Shown here: positions 1 through 8,779 of the stretch, piece by piece
Layout of the letters: every line of letters starts with the position of its first letter
Position numbering within the stretch: the first letter of the stretch is position 1
Assembly: GCF_002911695.1 (NCBI RefSeq)
Contig: NZ_PQBS01000040.1
Coordinates: forward strand, 246,571-310,570
Direction: 5' to 3'
DNA length: 64,000 nucleotides
Origin: Gracilimonas amylolytica
GTDB lineage: Bacteria > Bacteroidota > Rhodothermia > Balneolales > Balneolaceae
Program-made: the position numbers and the translations under genes
Notes under the pieces: model-generated
Told to the model about the DNA's origin: nothing
The model's input: the letters and a program-made list of their open reading frames with translations, nothing else
Databases searched by the model: none

Positions 1-2
1 AA

Positions 3-1577
3 CCCAATACGGAAATAGCTGATGATATCTGGGATGATTGTGATGATGATGGTTCATGCCCACACCCCGATGAATTGCTACACAAAGCCAAGGAATTGGA
101 ATTAGCCTCTGTTGGTAACGATATTCAAAACATCAAAGAGGTGTTGGATCGCTGTGGTGAAGAAGTGTGCGAGCAGGTCAGGCAACATGCTGATGAACGC
201 CATCATGGTGTAACCCAGGCCCGGGAAAATCCTTCTGATATCGACATTCACATTGAAGAGATCCGCAATATTGTGAGGGAAGATGTTGAATCCCTTGGGA
301 AATGTGAGACCAATGTGTGCCGGGAAGTTCTGGCGATGGAGCAGCAGTTATTGATAAAAATGAACCGTCTTAGCGACATAGCAAAGCTGGCGCCGGTGCA
401 GGACTACAATTCCTCTCGGTCTAATAAACCGAGCTCCCGTGCTGATGGTGTGGGTGACGGTGATGCAGATAGTGATCGTGACGGCATAGATGATGAGATC
501 GAGATTGAAGCCACAAAAATGGTTAGCCTGATTCAAACACCTAAAACTGTAATGACCGTAGGTGCCGTTGCCATGAGTGGAAATCCATTATACAAGGGAA
601 ATACAACCGAACATGACAGCCCATTGTATGAAGGACAAGCCAATGATGGTAATGATGGTAATGACAACAACCCGGATACTGTAACTTCACAAAAGTTTGA
701 GGTACAACCCAGTTCATACTGTGTGGAACTGGCTTCGAATAATTCTCAGGAAAGCCCAAAATCAGGGGTTCGGGACTATAATTCCAGCAGGTCGAATAAA
801 CCTAGTTCCATTTCCGAGGATATCGGTGACGGTGATGCTGATTCTGATGATGACGGCATAGAAGATGCTATAGAAACGGCACAGGATTATAATTCAAGTA
901 GGTCCAACAAACCAAACACAATTGCCGATATTGGTGATGTGGATGGGGATGGATTTCCTGACCTCTTAAAAGGTGCCACTCTTGAAATGAAACGTAAGAA
1001 ACCTATGGGTAGAATAAATAGGGGTAATGTAACATTAAGTCGTGATTTCAATGACGGTGATGTTGATGGAGACGGGTATGGCGATGTAGACGCTTTAGAA
1101 ATTGAGCTGGAAATCGAAGACCCTGATTCTGATGGCGACGGGCTAAGCGACGTTGTTAAAACAACAACTTACAGTATCAGTAAGCGCAGTGCCCGAACAG
1201 GTCGTAGTGCCGGTGGAAAAGAGTTAGAGATCATGGAATCTCAGGAAGGGGACATGAAAACGGACAAGAGTATGAATAGTGATGATGATCCGTGTGGGCC
1301 GGGTGTTTGGGCTCGTACCACCGGAGATAATGCATGCTCGCCGGAACGCCCGGAGTCGGATGTTTACAAATGGAGTTATAATTTAAGTGACTTATCAGGT
1401 GGTGGCGAATTCCCTGCCAATAGTACACTTACTGTAATCATGGCAGGTGATAACCTTCATTTTGACCTTGAGGTTGACCCGGAGGATACGGATGACGACG
1501 GTGATGGCTTTGGCGCCCTCATTCAGAATAGTTCATTCAGCATCAGTAAGCGATCTGCCCGAACCGGCCGAAATTGA
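3..1577 (+). CDS. Large repeat protein with calcium-binding DxDxDG loops, 3' end only
   Basis: The reading frame is open from the window edge, so this is the C-terminal part (about 524 codons) of a larger protein. The first part is helical and charged with scattered Cys pairs. The rest alternates acidic loops of the DxDxDG type (thrombospondin type 3/dockerin-like, expected to bind calcium) with two odd basic motifs. DYNSSRSNKP occurs three times (from nt 402, 774 and 885). SISKRSARTGR occurs twice (from nt 1170 and 1536), and its second copy is the C-terminus of the protein. Calcium loops suggest an extracellular or surface protein; that is inference. I do not recognise the family of the two basic motifs. 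No signal peptide can be judged because the N-terminus lies outside the window. Confidence 0.75.
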   Translation, partial: PNTEIADDIWDDCDDDGSCPHPDELLHKAKELELASVGNDIQNIKEVLDRCGEEVCEQVRQHADERHHGVTQARENPSDIDIHIEEIRNIVREDVESLGKCETNVCREVLAMEQQLLIKMNRLSDIAKLAPVQDYNSSRSNKPSSRADGVGDGDADSDRDGIDDEIEIEATKMVSLIQTPKTVMTVGAVAMSGNPLYKGNTTEHDSPLYEGQANDGNDGNDNNPDTVTSQKFEVQPSSYCVELASNNSQESPKSGVRDYNSSRSNKPSSISEDIGDGDADSDDDGIEDAIETAQDYNSSRSNKPNTIADIGDVDGDGFPDLLKGATLEMKRKKPMGRINRGNVTLSRDFNDGDVDGDGYGDVDALEIELEIEDPDSDGDGLSDVVKTTTYSISKRSARTGRSAGGKELEIMESQEGDMKTDKSMNSDDDPCGPGVWARTTGDNACSPERPESDVYKWSYNLSDLSGGGEFPANSTLTVIMAGDNLHFDLEVDPEDTDDDGDGFGALIQNSSFSISKRSARTGRN

Positions 1578-1589
1578 TGAAATCCATCG

Positions 1590-2066
1590 GAATGGAACGC
1601 GGATCCGTCGGATGATCACGGATTAGGATTGATGAATTGAAAGACCGAATCACCGATCAACGATGGACCGAACGACCGATTTTTGACTGAGCGAAGACGG
1701 TGAGTCGGAAACCGTATTGTTTTGTGCATTCATCTCAAAGGGATGATATCAATAGCCCCGGGATTTATCCCGGGGTAAACATCAGAACCAAAGAACCTCT
1801 GCCCGTTAGGTTACATGGTTCAGGTGGTCATCCGGAGGTTGGGCAATACATTCGGTCGTGAAATCCATCTGAATTGAACGCTGAAATCACGGGGGCTGCC
1901 GGATGATCACGGAATATTGGGAAACAAACCTTCATACTCTAGAGTGAATGGTGGTGTTTTATCAAGCTATTAGATCCCCGCCTGCGCGGGGATGACCCGG
2001 GGGAGGGGGCTGTGGTAGATCATACATCCGCGAAATCCAAAAATCCCCTAAATCTGCGATTCACAA
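1590..2066 (-). repeat. Composite hairpin repeat, copy 1 (reverse orientation)
   Basis: The whole gap between the calcium-loop protein and the hydrolase is repeat. Read on the minus strand it has the modules of the family in order: the gattcac/ggatttcgcggatg module (about 2018-2065), a CATCCCCGC hairpin (1972-1996), the AACCTCC...GGAGGTT long-range stem, the CCCCGGGA/TCCCGGGG hairpin (1756-1775), a CATCCC-type hairpin and the ATCGGT-rich module (about 1650-1690). No gene is seen in it. Confidence 0.8.
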
Positions 2067-2070
2067 CCCC

Positions 2071-3000
2071 TCACTTCCAGAAATCACCGCCGGCATTGAG
2101 GGCATTTTCGGCTTCGGACGGCGGGTACTTGATCTGACTGATGATCATCTTGCGGGCTTTTTTGGCATCCGGGAAATTGAAGAACATCCAATCGTGGAAC
2201 ATCCCCTTGAACTCACGATAGTTAAATACCACCGGCTCAGATTCTGCCTTTAATTTCAGCTTCCTTGCATCTGCCAGCATAATATCATGGGTTCCCACAA
2301 ACAAGGTGGTTGGGGTGATACGGCGCACATCCCCATATACAGGACTCACCCTGAAATCTGTTGCTTTCATGTCAGCAGAATACTTTCTGCCGAGATCACG
2401 GAGTATCTCCACATCCAGAAACGGATCGTTTTCCTCAAGATCTTCAATGAGTGGATTCGAAAGTGTCAGATCCAGCCATGGAGATAACAGCACCAGCTGT
2501 GAGGGTTGCTGGATCTTATTTTTGATAAGTAACTGACACAATGAGTGAGCGATCCCACCACCATTGGAATCTCCAACGATCGTTAGATTCTCAGCACCAT
2601 ACTGTGCCTGTAGCACGGTATAGAGATCCATAAAGAAATCCATCACATCCGATGCAGTTCTGTTAGGCAGCAGCGGATAATCGGGGGCTATGATATCCTG
2701 TCCCAGGTCCTTACACAGGTCTTCGATCAGGGTCCAGTGGAACTTCATGAAGCTTTTTGTAAATCCACCTCCGTGAATAAAAAGCACGGCCTTATCTGCC
2801 TTCTCCTTTGAGGGTGCAATTTTCCAGATACTTCGATCCTGATGATTGAGCTTTTCCACCGTAAACTGATCTATCAGGGATTTCGGTGGCTCAGGTTGTG
2901 AAGAGGGAGCTTTCCACCAATCCGCATTCAGTCTCTTCTTGAATGAAGAAATATTCAGGGTAAAATTGATGGTCTTAGAGATCAGGTCGGGTCGTTTCAT
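2071..3000 (-). CDS. Alpha/beta hydrolase, hormone-sensitive-lipase type
   Basis: A 309-residue alpha/beta-hydrolase fold esterase. It shows the HGGG oxyanion-hole motif (about residue 76), the nucleophile elbow GDSNGGG (about residue 144) and a C-terminal catalytic His in GMFHDW, the usual set for the HSL/acetyl-hydrolase group. No signal peptide is seen, so it is probably cytoplasmic. The ATG at 3000 is chosen; a TTG 39 nt upstream would add 13 residues that look non-native. The gene stands alone, between a composite repeat and the thiamine riboswitch, so its substrate cannot be guessed from context. Family assignment is firm; substrate (short-chain ester or acetylated compound) is unknown. 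Confidence 0.85.
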   Translation of the reverse strand: MKRPDLISKTINFTLNISSFKKRLNADWWKAPSSQPEPPKSLIDQFTVEKLNHQDRSIWKIAPSKEKADKAVLFIHGGGFTKSFMKFHWTLIEDLCKDLGQDIIAPDYPLLPNRTASDVMDFFMDLYTVLQAQYGAENLTIVGDSNGGGIAHSLCQLLIKNKIQQPSQLVLLSPWLDLTLSNPLIEDLEENDPFLDVEILRDLGRKYSADMKATDFRVSPVYGDVRRITPTTLFVGTHDIMLADARKLKLKAESEPVVFNYREFKGMFHDWMFFNFPDAKKARKMIISQIKYPPSEAENALNAGGDFWK

Positions 3001-3185
3001 CAGGAGTAGATTTGATTCACTACGAAAACGGAAATTCAACAGACAACATTCAGTCGTTTGAACCTCTTTATTACGCTAATTGAACTTAACAGTAATATCA
3101 TTCAATTTCTCCAAACGAAACAGGGGTCCGTTATACATTTCATATTCGATAATTAATTCTTTTCCCGTATCTTTTGAATTCACAA

Positions 3186-3268
3186 CCAAGGTTGGGGGTG
3201 CTTGCATAGCGGGCTGAGATTACACCCTGATACCTGAACCGGATAATACCGGCGTAGGGAAACCTGTT
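3186..3268 (+). promoter_or_regulatory. TPP (THI-box) riboswitch
   Basis: The core signatures of the thiamine pyrophosphate riboswitch are present in order: GGGGGTGC, then GGCTGAGA, ACCTGAACCGGATAATACC and GGCGTAGGGAA. Outer stem P1 can form between AGGTT (3189-3193) and AACCT (3261-3265). It lies about 64 nt upstream of the TonB receptor start, so it should control that gene by thiamine status. A TATCTTTTG box at about 3166-3175 resembles the Bacteroidota -7 promoter element (weak inference). Confidence 0.95.
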
Positions 3269-3331
3269 TACCGCACAGTAACGCAAGTTAACCTCCTCCA
3301 TTAATCAAAGTTCATTAATTGGAGGAATTCA

Positions 3332-5788
3332 ATGTTCAATTCTATTACCACAAAGTCGTGGCTCACGGCTTTGCTACTCACCATACCACTACTCTTATCT
3401 TATCCTAATACCACTCTGGCACAGACCATTTCCGGAACCGTGCTGGATGCTCAAACCAAACAACCACTGGCCGGGGCGGCCGTTCGACAAATGGGTACCT
3501 CTCGAGGGGTTGTCACCGAGGATGACGGCTCTTTTGAGATCCGCCTTTCTGAAAACGGAGAACGGGCACTACTCATTACCTATCTGGGCTATAAAGACCG
3601 TGAAGTGGATCTCACCGTACCAAATAAAACGGGTGAGATCTTCATGTTTCCGGAAACCTACATAGGCGATGATGTTTTTGTCAGCGCTACCCGGGCTGAT
3701 GAGGCCTCACCTATCACCTATACCAATATTGAAAGTGAGGAGATCGAGCGGCGTAACCTGGGGCAGGATGTTCCTTACCTGCTGCAAAGCACACCATCGG
3801 TCACTACTACTTCAGATGCCGGTGCCGGGATCGGTTATACCGGTATTCGAATTCGCGGGGTCGATCCGGCTCGTATCAACGTGACCATCAATGGGATCCC
3901 GGTGAATGATGCGGAATCTCATGCTGTGTTCTGGGTGAACCTGCCTGATCTGACCTCATCAACTCAGAATATTCAGATCCAGCGCGGGGTGGGGACATCC
4001 ACCAACGGAGCCGGGGCCTTTGGCGGAACCATCAACCTTCAAACGAGTTCCTCCAGGGTGGAACCATTTGGTGAGATCAACACCGGATTCGGTTCATTTA
4101 ATACTCAAAAATACAACGTGAAACTCGGCTCAGGGCTCATGGAAAATGGATGGCAGTTTGAAGGCCGGCTTTCGAAGATCGACTCGGATGGTTTTATTGA
4201 TCGAGCGGCTTCGGATCTTGATTCCTATTTCCTTTCAGCTTCAAGGCATGGAGAGCGAAGTTTATTAAGAGCCGATGTATTTTCAGGCAAAGAGCGAACC
4301 TATCAGGCATGGTATGGCATCGAGGAAAGTGTGCTCGAAAATGACCGCACCTTTAATGAAGCGGGAACCGAGAAAGATGGGGAGCCGTACGAGGATCAGG
4401 TCGATAACTATCAGCAGAATTATTATCAGCTCCACTATTCGTATAAGCTGTCTGATAGCTGGAATGCCAATCTTTCCGCCTTTTATACCAAAGGATTCGG
4501 GTATTATGAGGAGTACAAAGCGGATGAAGACCTGGCTGATTACGGGATCACCCCACTGATCCCCTCTACACCGGCTGAGTCGGATCTGGTACGCCGGCGG
4601 TGGCTGGATAATGATTTTTACGGCTCCATCTTCTCAACCCGGTTCACCCCAAACGATACCTGGAATGTAACCTTTGGCGGCGGTTACACTTACTACGATG
4701 GAGCACATTTCGGGGAGGTGATCTGGGCCCGGTATGCAGGTGACAGCGAGACCGAAGACCGTTATTATGATAATGACGGGATCAAAAAGGATCTCAACCT
4801 GTATGGGAAATTACAGCTCAAACTTAGCGAAAAACTGAATTCCTACGTCGACCTTCAGGTGCGTGGGGTGAATTATGAATTCCTGGGTAACGGCTTTGTT
4901 CAGAGCTCGACCGGGGGTAACGTACGCGACAGCCTGGTGGCTATTCAACAGGACGATCAGCTGACTTTCTTCAATCCCAAGTTTGGTTTTGTGTACAGCC
5001 TACCTGAAAAGCAGCGCATTTATGCTTCTTTTGCCATAGGTGGTAAAGAACCCACGCGGGATGAATACGTAGATTCTACTCCCCAAAGCCGTCCGGATCC
5101 GGAACGACTCTATAATGTTGAGCTCGGGTATCGCGGCGATTTTAGCCGGCATTATCTGGGAGCAAATATCTACGGCATGTTCTATCGCGATCAGCTGGTG
5201 CCTACCGGGGCCATCAACGACGTGGGAGAGATCGTCAGGGAAAATGTACCGGAAAGTTATCGCATCGGTCTTGAATTACAGGGTGGAGTGAGCTTATCCG
5301 AACACCTGAGTGTGTCTGCCAATGCTACATTCAGTCAGAATAAGATCGTGGAGTACACGCAGTTCACGGATCAGTATGATGCGAACTTCAATTACCTGGG
5401 TCAACAGGCCACAACCTATGAAGACTCGGATATTGCCTTTTCCCCTTCAGTCATTGGAAATGGGGTGATCGGTTATCAGTCAGGCGGATGGAATGCGGAG
5501 TTGATAAGTAAATACGTTTCCCGCCAATATTTGGATAATACGCAGACTGAAAGCAGTTCCATCGATCCGTATTTCGTTAACGATCTGCGCCTGAGTTATT
5601 CCCTCGATTCCATCTCCTTGTTAGAGGGTATCACTGCAACTTTGCAGGTCAATAACCTCTTTGACCATGAGTATGAAACCAATGGCTACACCTTTGGTTG
5701 GCTGGAAAGCGGTGAGCCTGTTTTCTACAACTACTACTATCCGCAAGCGGGAACTAACTTCCTGTTTAAGGTCACCTGGAAATTTTGA
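3332..5788 (+). CDS. TonB-dependent outer-membrane receptor, probable thiamine uptake
   Basis: An 818-residue outer-membrane receptor. It has a signal peptide (about 1-31, ending TTLAQ), a carboxypeptidase-regulatory-like beta domain (about 32-110, ISGTVLDAQTKQPLAGA), a TonB plug (about 120-235, with RIRGVDPARINVTINGIPVNDAES), and a beta-barrel ending in the outer-membrane-type C-terminal Phe (VTWKF). Start chosen for the GGAGGAATTCA Shine-Dalgarno just upstream. A TPP riboswitch directly before it makes thiamine or a thiamine precursor the likely substrate; energised by TonB/ExbBD. No inner-membrane partner or thi gene lies beside it. Domain calls are certain, substrate is inferred from the riboswitch. 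Confidence 0.93.
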   Translation: MFNSITTKSWLTALLLTIPLLLSYPNTTLAQTISGTVLDAQTKQPLAGAAVRQMGTSRGVVTEDDGSFEIRLSENGERALLITYLGYKDREVDLTVPNKTGEIFMFPETYIGDDVFVSATRADEASPITYTNIESEEIERRNLGQDVPYLLQSTPSVTTTSDAGAGIGYTGIRIRGVDPARINVTINGIPVNDAESHAVFWVNLPDLTSSTQNIQIQRGVGTSTNGAGAFGGTINLQTSSSRVEPFGEINTGFGSFNTQKYNVKLGSGLMENGWQFEGRLSKIDSDGFIDRAASDLDSYFLSASRHGERSLLRADVFSGKERTYQAWYGIEESVLENDRTFNEAGTEKDGEPYEDQVDNYQQNYYQLHYSYKLSDSWNANLSAFYTKGFGYYEEYKADEDLADYGITPLIPSTPAESDLVRRRWLDNDFYGSIFSTRFTPNDTWNVTFGGGYTYYDGAHFGEVIWARYAGDSETEDRYYDNDGIKKDLNLYGKLQLKLSEKLNSYVDLQVRGVNYEFLGNGFVQSSTGGNVRDSLVAIQQDDQLTFFNPKFGFVYSLPEKQRIYASFAIGGKEPTRDEYVDSTPQSRPDPERLYNVELGYRGDFSRHYLGANIYGMFYRDQLVPTGAINDVGEIVRENVPESYRIGLELQGGVSLSEHLSVSANATFSQNKIVEYTQFTDQYDANFNYLGQQATTYEDSDIAFSPSVIGNGVIGYQSGGWNAELISKYVSRQYLDNTQTESSSIDPYFVNDLRLSYSLDSISLLEGITATLQVNNLFDHEYETNGYTFGWLESGEPVFYNYYYPQAGTNFLFKVTWKF

Positions 5789-5797
5789 TCAAAAAAT

Positions 5798-5825
5798 ATC
5801 CCGCACAAATCGGGTTGTGCGGGAT
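5798..5825 (+). terminator. Hairpin terminator between the receptor and mdh
   Basis: ATCCCGCACAA pairs perfectly with TTGTGCGGGAT around a 6-nt loop, 10 nt after the receptor stop. It is followed by CTTAAAAATG and preceded by AAAAAATA, so it could act for the receptor and, from the other side, for the convergent mdh. Confidence 0.7.
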
Positions 5826-5870
5826 CTTAAAAATGCAAGTAGTGAGAACCTTAGTCCTCGCTTATTTAGT

Positions 5871-6827
5871 TTACTTGTTCATTAGTTTTCTGAAGTCATC
5901 CAAAGTACCGCGAACGGCTTTGGCTGATTCATTCAGAAGGTCTTGTTCTTTTTCGTTTAATTCAACCTCGATCACTTCTTTTACTCCGCCTTTTCCGAGT
6001 TTGACCGGAACGCCGATGTAAAGATCATCAATTCCATACTGTCCGTCGATGTGTGCACATACCGGGAAAATACGGTTTTGATCAAGAAGGATAGCTTCTA
6101 CCATCTGAGCTGCCGCTGCACCGGGTGCGTACCAGGCTGAAGTTCCCATCAACCCAACGATCTCTCCACCACCTTTTTTGGCACGTTCCACGATCTCATC
6201 CAGGCGATCTTCATTAATGAAGTGGGTGATCGGCATACCGGATAATGTGGTAAAACGTGGCAGGGGAACCATAGTGTCACCGTGTCCACCCATCAACAGT
6301 GCCTGAATATCTTTTGGAGATACATCCAGTTCACTGGCTATAAAAGCTCGGTAACGGGCTGTATCAAGAATACCGGCCATACCCATTACTTTGTCATATG
6401 GAAGTCCGCTTGCCTCTTTGGCTACCTGCACCATCACATCGAGCGGATTGGATACCACAATGATGATCGTTTCTGGCGAGTGCTTGGCTAATTCTTTACT
6501 TACACTGCTCACAATATTAGCATTGATCTCAAGCAGGTCATCGCGACTCATACCCGGACGGCGTGGCACTCCGGCGGTGATCACACAGACATCTGATCCG
6601 GCAGTATCGGCATAATCAACCGTACCGGTGATGCGGGTGTCATATAAGTGGATCGGGGCAGATTCCCACTGATCCAATCCGCGGCCTTTGGATGGGTAAA
6701 AGGTTTTGTCTCCGTCTTTTTTCTCGATGTCAACGGCTACGATCTCTTTACAGATATCGCGCTGTGCAAGGACGTCTACTACGGTTGAGCCAACGTTACC
6801 TCCGGCTCCAACAACTGTTACTTTCAT
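5871..6827 (-). CDS. mdh: Malate dehydrogenase (LDH-like type)
   Basis: Interconverts malate and oxaloacetate with NAD in the TCA cycle. The 318-residue protein begins with the Rossmann motif GAGGNVG. It has the mobile substrate loop with GVPRRPGMSRDDL (Arg doublet expected for a dicarboxylate substrate), VSNPLDVM, and the catalytic His in GGHGDTMVP. The Arg pair and the VGAGGNVGST start fit the short LDH-like malate dehydrogenases, not the E. coli type. Monocistronic, converging on the TonB receptor with a shared hairpin between. Start ATG at 6827 is at the usual N-terminus. Confidence 0.95.
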   Translation of the reverse strand: MKVTVVGAGGNVGSTVVDVLAQRDICKEIVAVDIEKKDGDKTFYPSKGRGLDQWESAPIHLYDTRITGTVDYADTAGSDVCVITAGVPRRPGMSRDDLLEINANIVSSVSKELAKHSPETIIIVVSNPLDVMVQVAKEASGLPYDKVMGMAGILDTARYRAFIASELDVSPKDIQALLMGGHGDTMVPLPRFTTLSGMPITHFINEDRLDEIVERAKKGGGEIVGLMGTSAWYAPGAAAAQMVEAILLDQNRIFPVCAHIDGQYGIDDLYIGVPVKLGKGGVKEVIEVELNEKEQDLLNESAKAVRGTLDDFRKLMNK

Positions 6828-6944
6828 TGTGTTAGTGTTTTTGAGTTATCATTGATTGTTCTAAAAATTCTTTCCCGAAACATGTATTAAAAATATGAAT
6901 TTTAGATGTTCAAAGTTGTAATAACTGGAAGGCAACATAAAACC

Positions 6945-6979
6945 GAATGTTGAACCTGCCTCGCCGGCAGGCAGGCAAG
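6945..6979 (+). repeat. Short element: TTGAACCTGCCTCGCCGGCAGGCAGG
   Basis: A tgttgaa word followed by the palindromic CCTGCCTCGCCGGCAGGCAGG. The same element is found after or across the stop codons of three other genes in the window (near 16087-16131, 27064-27096 and 38732-38772), and its GC-rich half is inserted in the stem of another repeat at 24414-24436. It lies in the mdh promoter side. The rest of 6828-7019 shows nothing further. Confidence 0.7.
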
Positions 6980-7019
6980 GAATAATGTATTTTGAAGTTG
7001 TTTGGCAGAATGCATTACT

Positions 7020-7895
7020 AAGTATCACGTGGATGTACCCTTGCGTTTCATGATCGAGTGCATCGTCTGAGAATCACAGATTCAGGGGATTCTGGGATCT
7101 CGCGGATGCCCGATCTTACACCGCCACTTTTACCTGTCATCCCCGCGCAGGCGGGGATCTTATAGTTTTTTTAAGCACCCGAAATTCATCCTCGCAAACA
7201 CGAGAGCTTGATAAAGCACCTCATTCAACAAAGCACTAGCGCAGGCGTCTCGCCTGTGCGGTGGTTATAAAAGGCTCGTTCCCAACCATCCGATGAAATC
7301 GGGATAACGCATGGCAGGACCCTACCTCAACCGGCAGGCAGGCGCCCGGTCCGCGTGGGTAGATAGTGCCCCCGATGGTTCCACGACCGAGTGCATTGCC
7401 CAACCTCCGAACACCCCCATAAATTATATCACTCTCCGGGCGGAGGTTCTTTGGTTCTGATTCTTTACCCCGCCCTGAAGGGCGGGGCTAATGATGTCAT
7501 CCTTTCAGGATGATCCCACAATATTATACCCCCCTGTCCTCAATATTCGGTCGTTAGGTCCATCGCCGATCGGTGAATCGGTCATTCAAATCATCAATCC
7601 TAATTCGTGACCATCCGTAGGATCCGGGTTCCATTCCGAAGAGTTTCATGATCGAGTGCATCGTTTGAGAATCACAGATTTAAGGGATTATGGGATCTCG
7701 CGGATGCCCGATCTTACACCGCCACTTTTACCTGTCATCCCTGCGCAGGCGGGGATCTGATAGCTTAGTTAAGCATTAGAAGTTCATTACCATTGAAAGC
7801 TCGTTGAAGTACCGATGGTTTTCATGTTCGAAAGGATCCCCCAATCATGCAGTAAATCCCGTAGGGGCAATTCATGAATTGCCCCTACGGGATTA
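7020..7895 (+). repeat. Composite hairpin repeat, copy 2 (partly doubled)
   Basis: This fills the 1.08-kb gap before nadK. Order: gattcac/ggatttcgcggatg module (7060-7112), CATCCCCGC hairpin (7138-7160), GCGCAGGCG/CGCCTGTGC hairpin (7233-7256), cgttcccaacc module with a GC-rich palindrome (7273-7400), the AACCTCC/GGAGGTT stem, hairpin CCCCGCCC/GGGCGGGG (7468-7487), CATCC/GGATG hairpin, ATCGGT module (7550-7605). The first two modules then recur (7640-7758) and the block ends in a 38-bp perfect palindrome (7856-7893). No coding potential. Confidence 0.85.
7856..7893. repeat. 38-bp perfect palindrome (GTAGGGGCAATT family)
   Basis: Perfect inverted repeat centred on TTCATGAA with arms starting ATCCCGTAGGGGCAATT. 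It lies 13 nt past the nadK stop, so it may serve as that gene's terminator. Equal or near-equal copies occur at 23096-23135, 28513-28554 and 46575-46606, and a half copy at 24612-24635. Confidence 0.85.
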
Positions 7896-7906
7896 AAAAA
7901 ACGGAC

Positions 7907-8779
7907 TTACTTATTCCTTCTTGAATCCATGCCCCACATCAGCTTATTGCGGAGGGTTTCGAAGTAATCCTGTCCGGGCAGGTGGATCAGGTCAAAGGTC
8001 AGGTCAGATTTCAAGATCTCGATCTCAAATGGAAAATGCTCGATCTCATGCACTTTCCCATCATAGGAAAACAGCACCTCGCTCTGCTGCTTCTCGATCT
8101 TGATCTTCAGGGGCTTAGTGGAATTGAGTACTAATGGGCGGGTGGTCAGGGTATGGGGATTGATAGGCGTAACCACAAAAACTTCCGTACCGGGCGCTAC
8201 GATCGGTCCGCCCGAAGCAAGGTTATATGCCGTGGAACCGGTCGGAGATGCCACTAACAAACCATCTGCCCAATAGGTATTGATCAAACTTCCATCATAC
8301 TCTGCTGTTACATTGACCATAGAGATGGAATCCTTTCGGGTAAACAGAAACTCGTTCAAGGCATGGAATTCATCACCACGGGATGTGCTGGCTTTCAGGA
8401 AGGATCGTTTATCCAGGGTGAAATCCCCGGTAAGCAACTTATCGAGTGCCGGTTCCAGATCCTCAATTTGAGTGTTGGCCATAAAACCAAGCCGGCCGCT
8501 GTTGATCCCAAGAATAGGCTTTTGAAGGTCTTTTGAGATACGAGCCGTGTACAAAATAGTACCGTCACCCCCCATCACCAGAATGATATCACTCGCCCGA
8601 ATTGAGTCACGGTCACTTTCTGTTTTTTGGATGATAGGGTCTCCATTCAATCCCGTCTCCTCACAGATCTTCTTATTGATGAATAATGATATTTCATGCT
8701 CCTTCGCCCATTTAACGGCTTTGAACAGTACCTCCCTGACTTCATACTTCCCCGGATTGGCTATGATGGCAAGTTTCAT
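7907..8779 (-). CDS. nadK: NAD kinase
   Basis: Phosphorylates NAD to NADP. The 290-residue protein has the diagnostic GGDGT motif (MGGDGTILYTAR, about residue 70), the NSGRLGFM segment and the GSTAYNLASGGPIV motif of the ATP-NAD kinase family. Length is normal. The start codon overlaps the stop of the upstream solute-binding protein gene by 4 nt (ATGA), so the two are translationally coupled on one transcript. A 38-bp palindrome follows the stop. The pairing with a solute-binding lipoprotein is odd functionally. Confidence 0.95.
   Translation of the reverse strand: MKLAIIANPGKYEVREVLFKAVKWAKEHEISLFINKKICEETGLNGDPIIQKTESDRDSIRASDIILVMGGDGTILYTARISKDLQKPILGINSGRLGFMANTQIEDLEPALDKLLTGDFTLDKRSFLKASTSRGDEFHALNEFLFTRKDSISMVNVTAEYDGSLINTYWADGLLVASPTGSTAYNLASGGPIVAPGTEVFVVTPINPHTLTTRPLVLNSTKPLKIKIEKQQSEVLFSYDGKVHEIEHFPFEIEILKSDLTFDLIHLPGQDYFETLRNKLMWGMDSRRNK

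Noticed and set aside
1590-2066. CRISPR-like array in the repeat-filled gaps
   Set aside because: The modules differ from one another, there is no regular repeat-spacer period, and no cas gene is present in the window.
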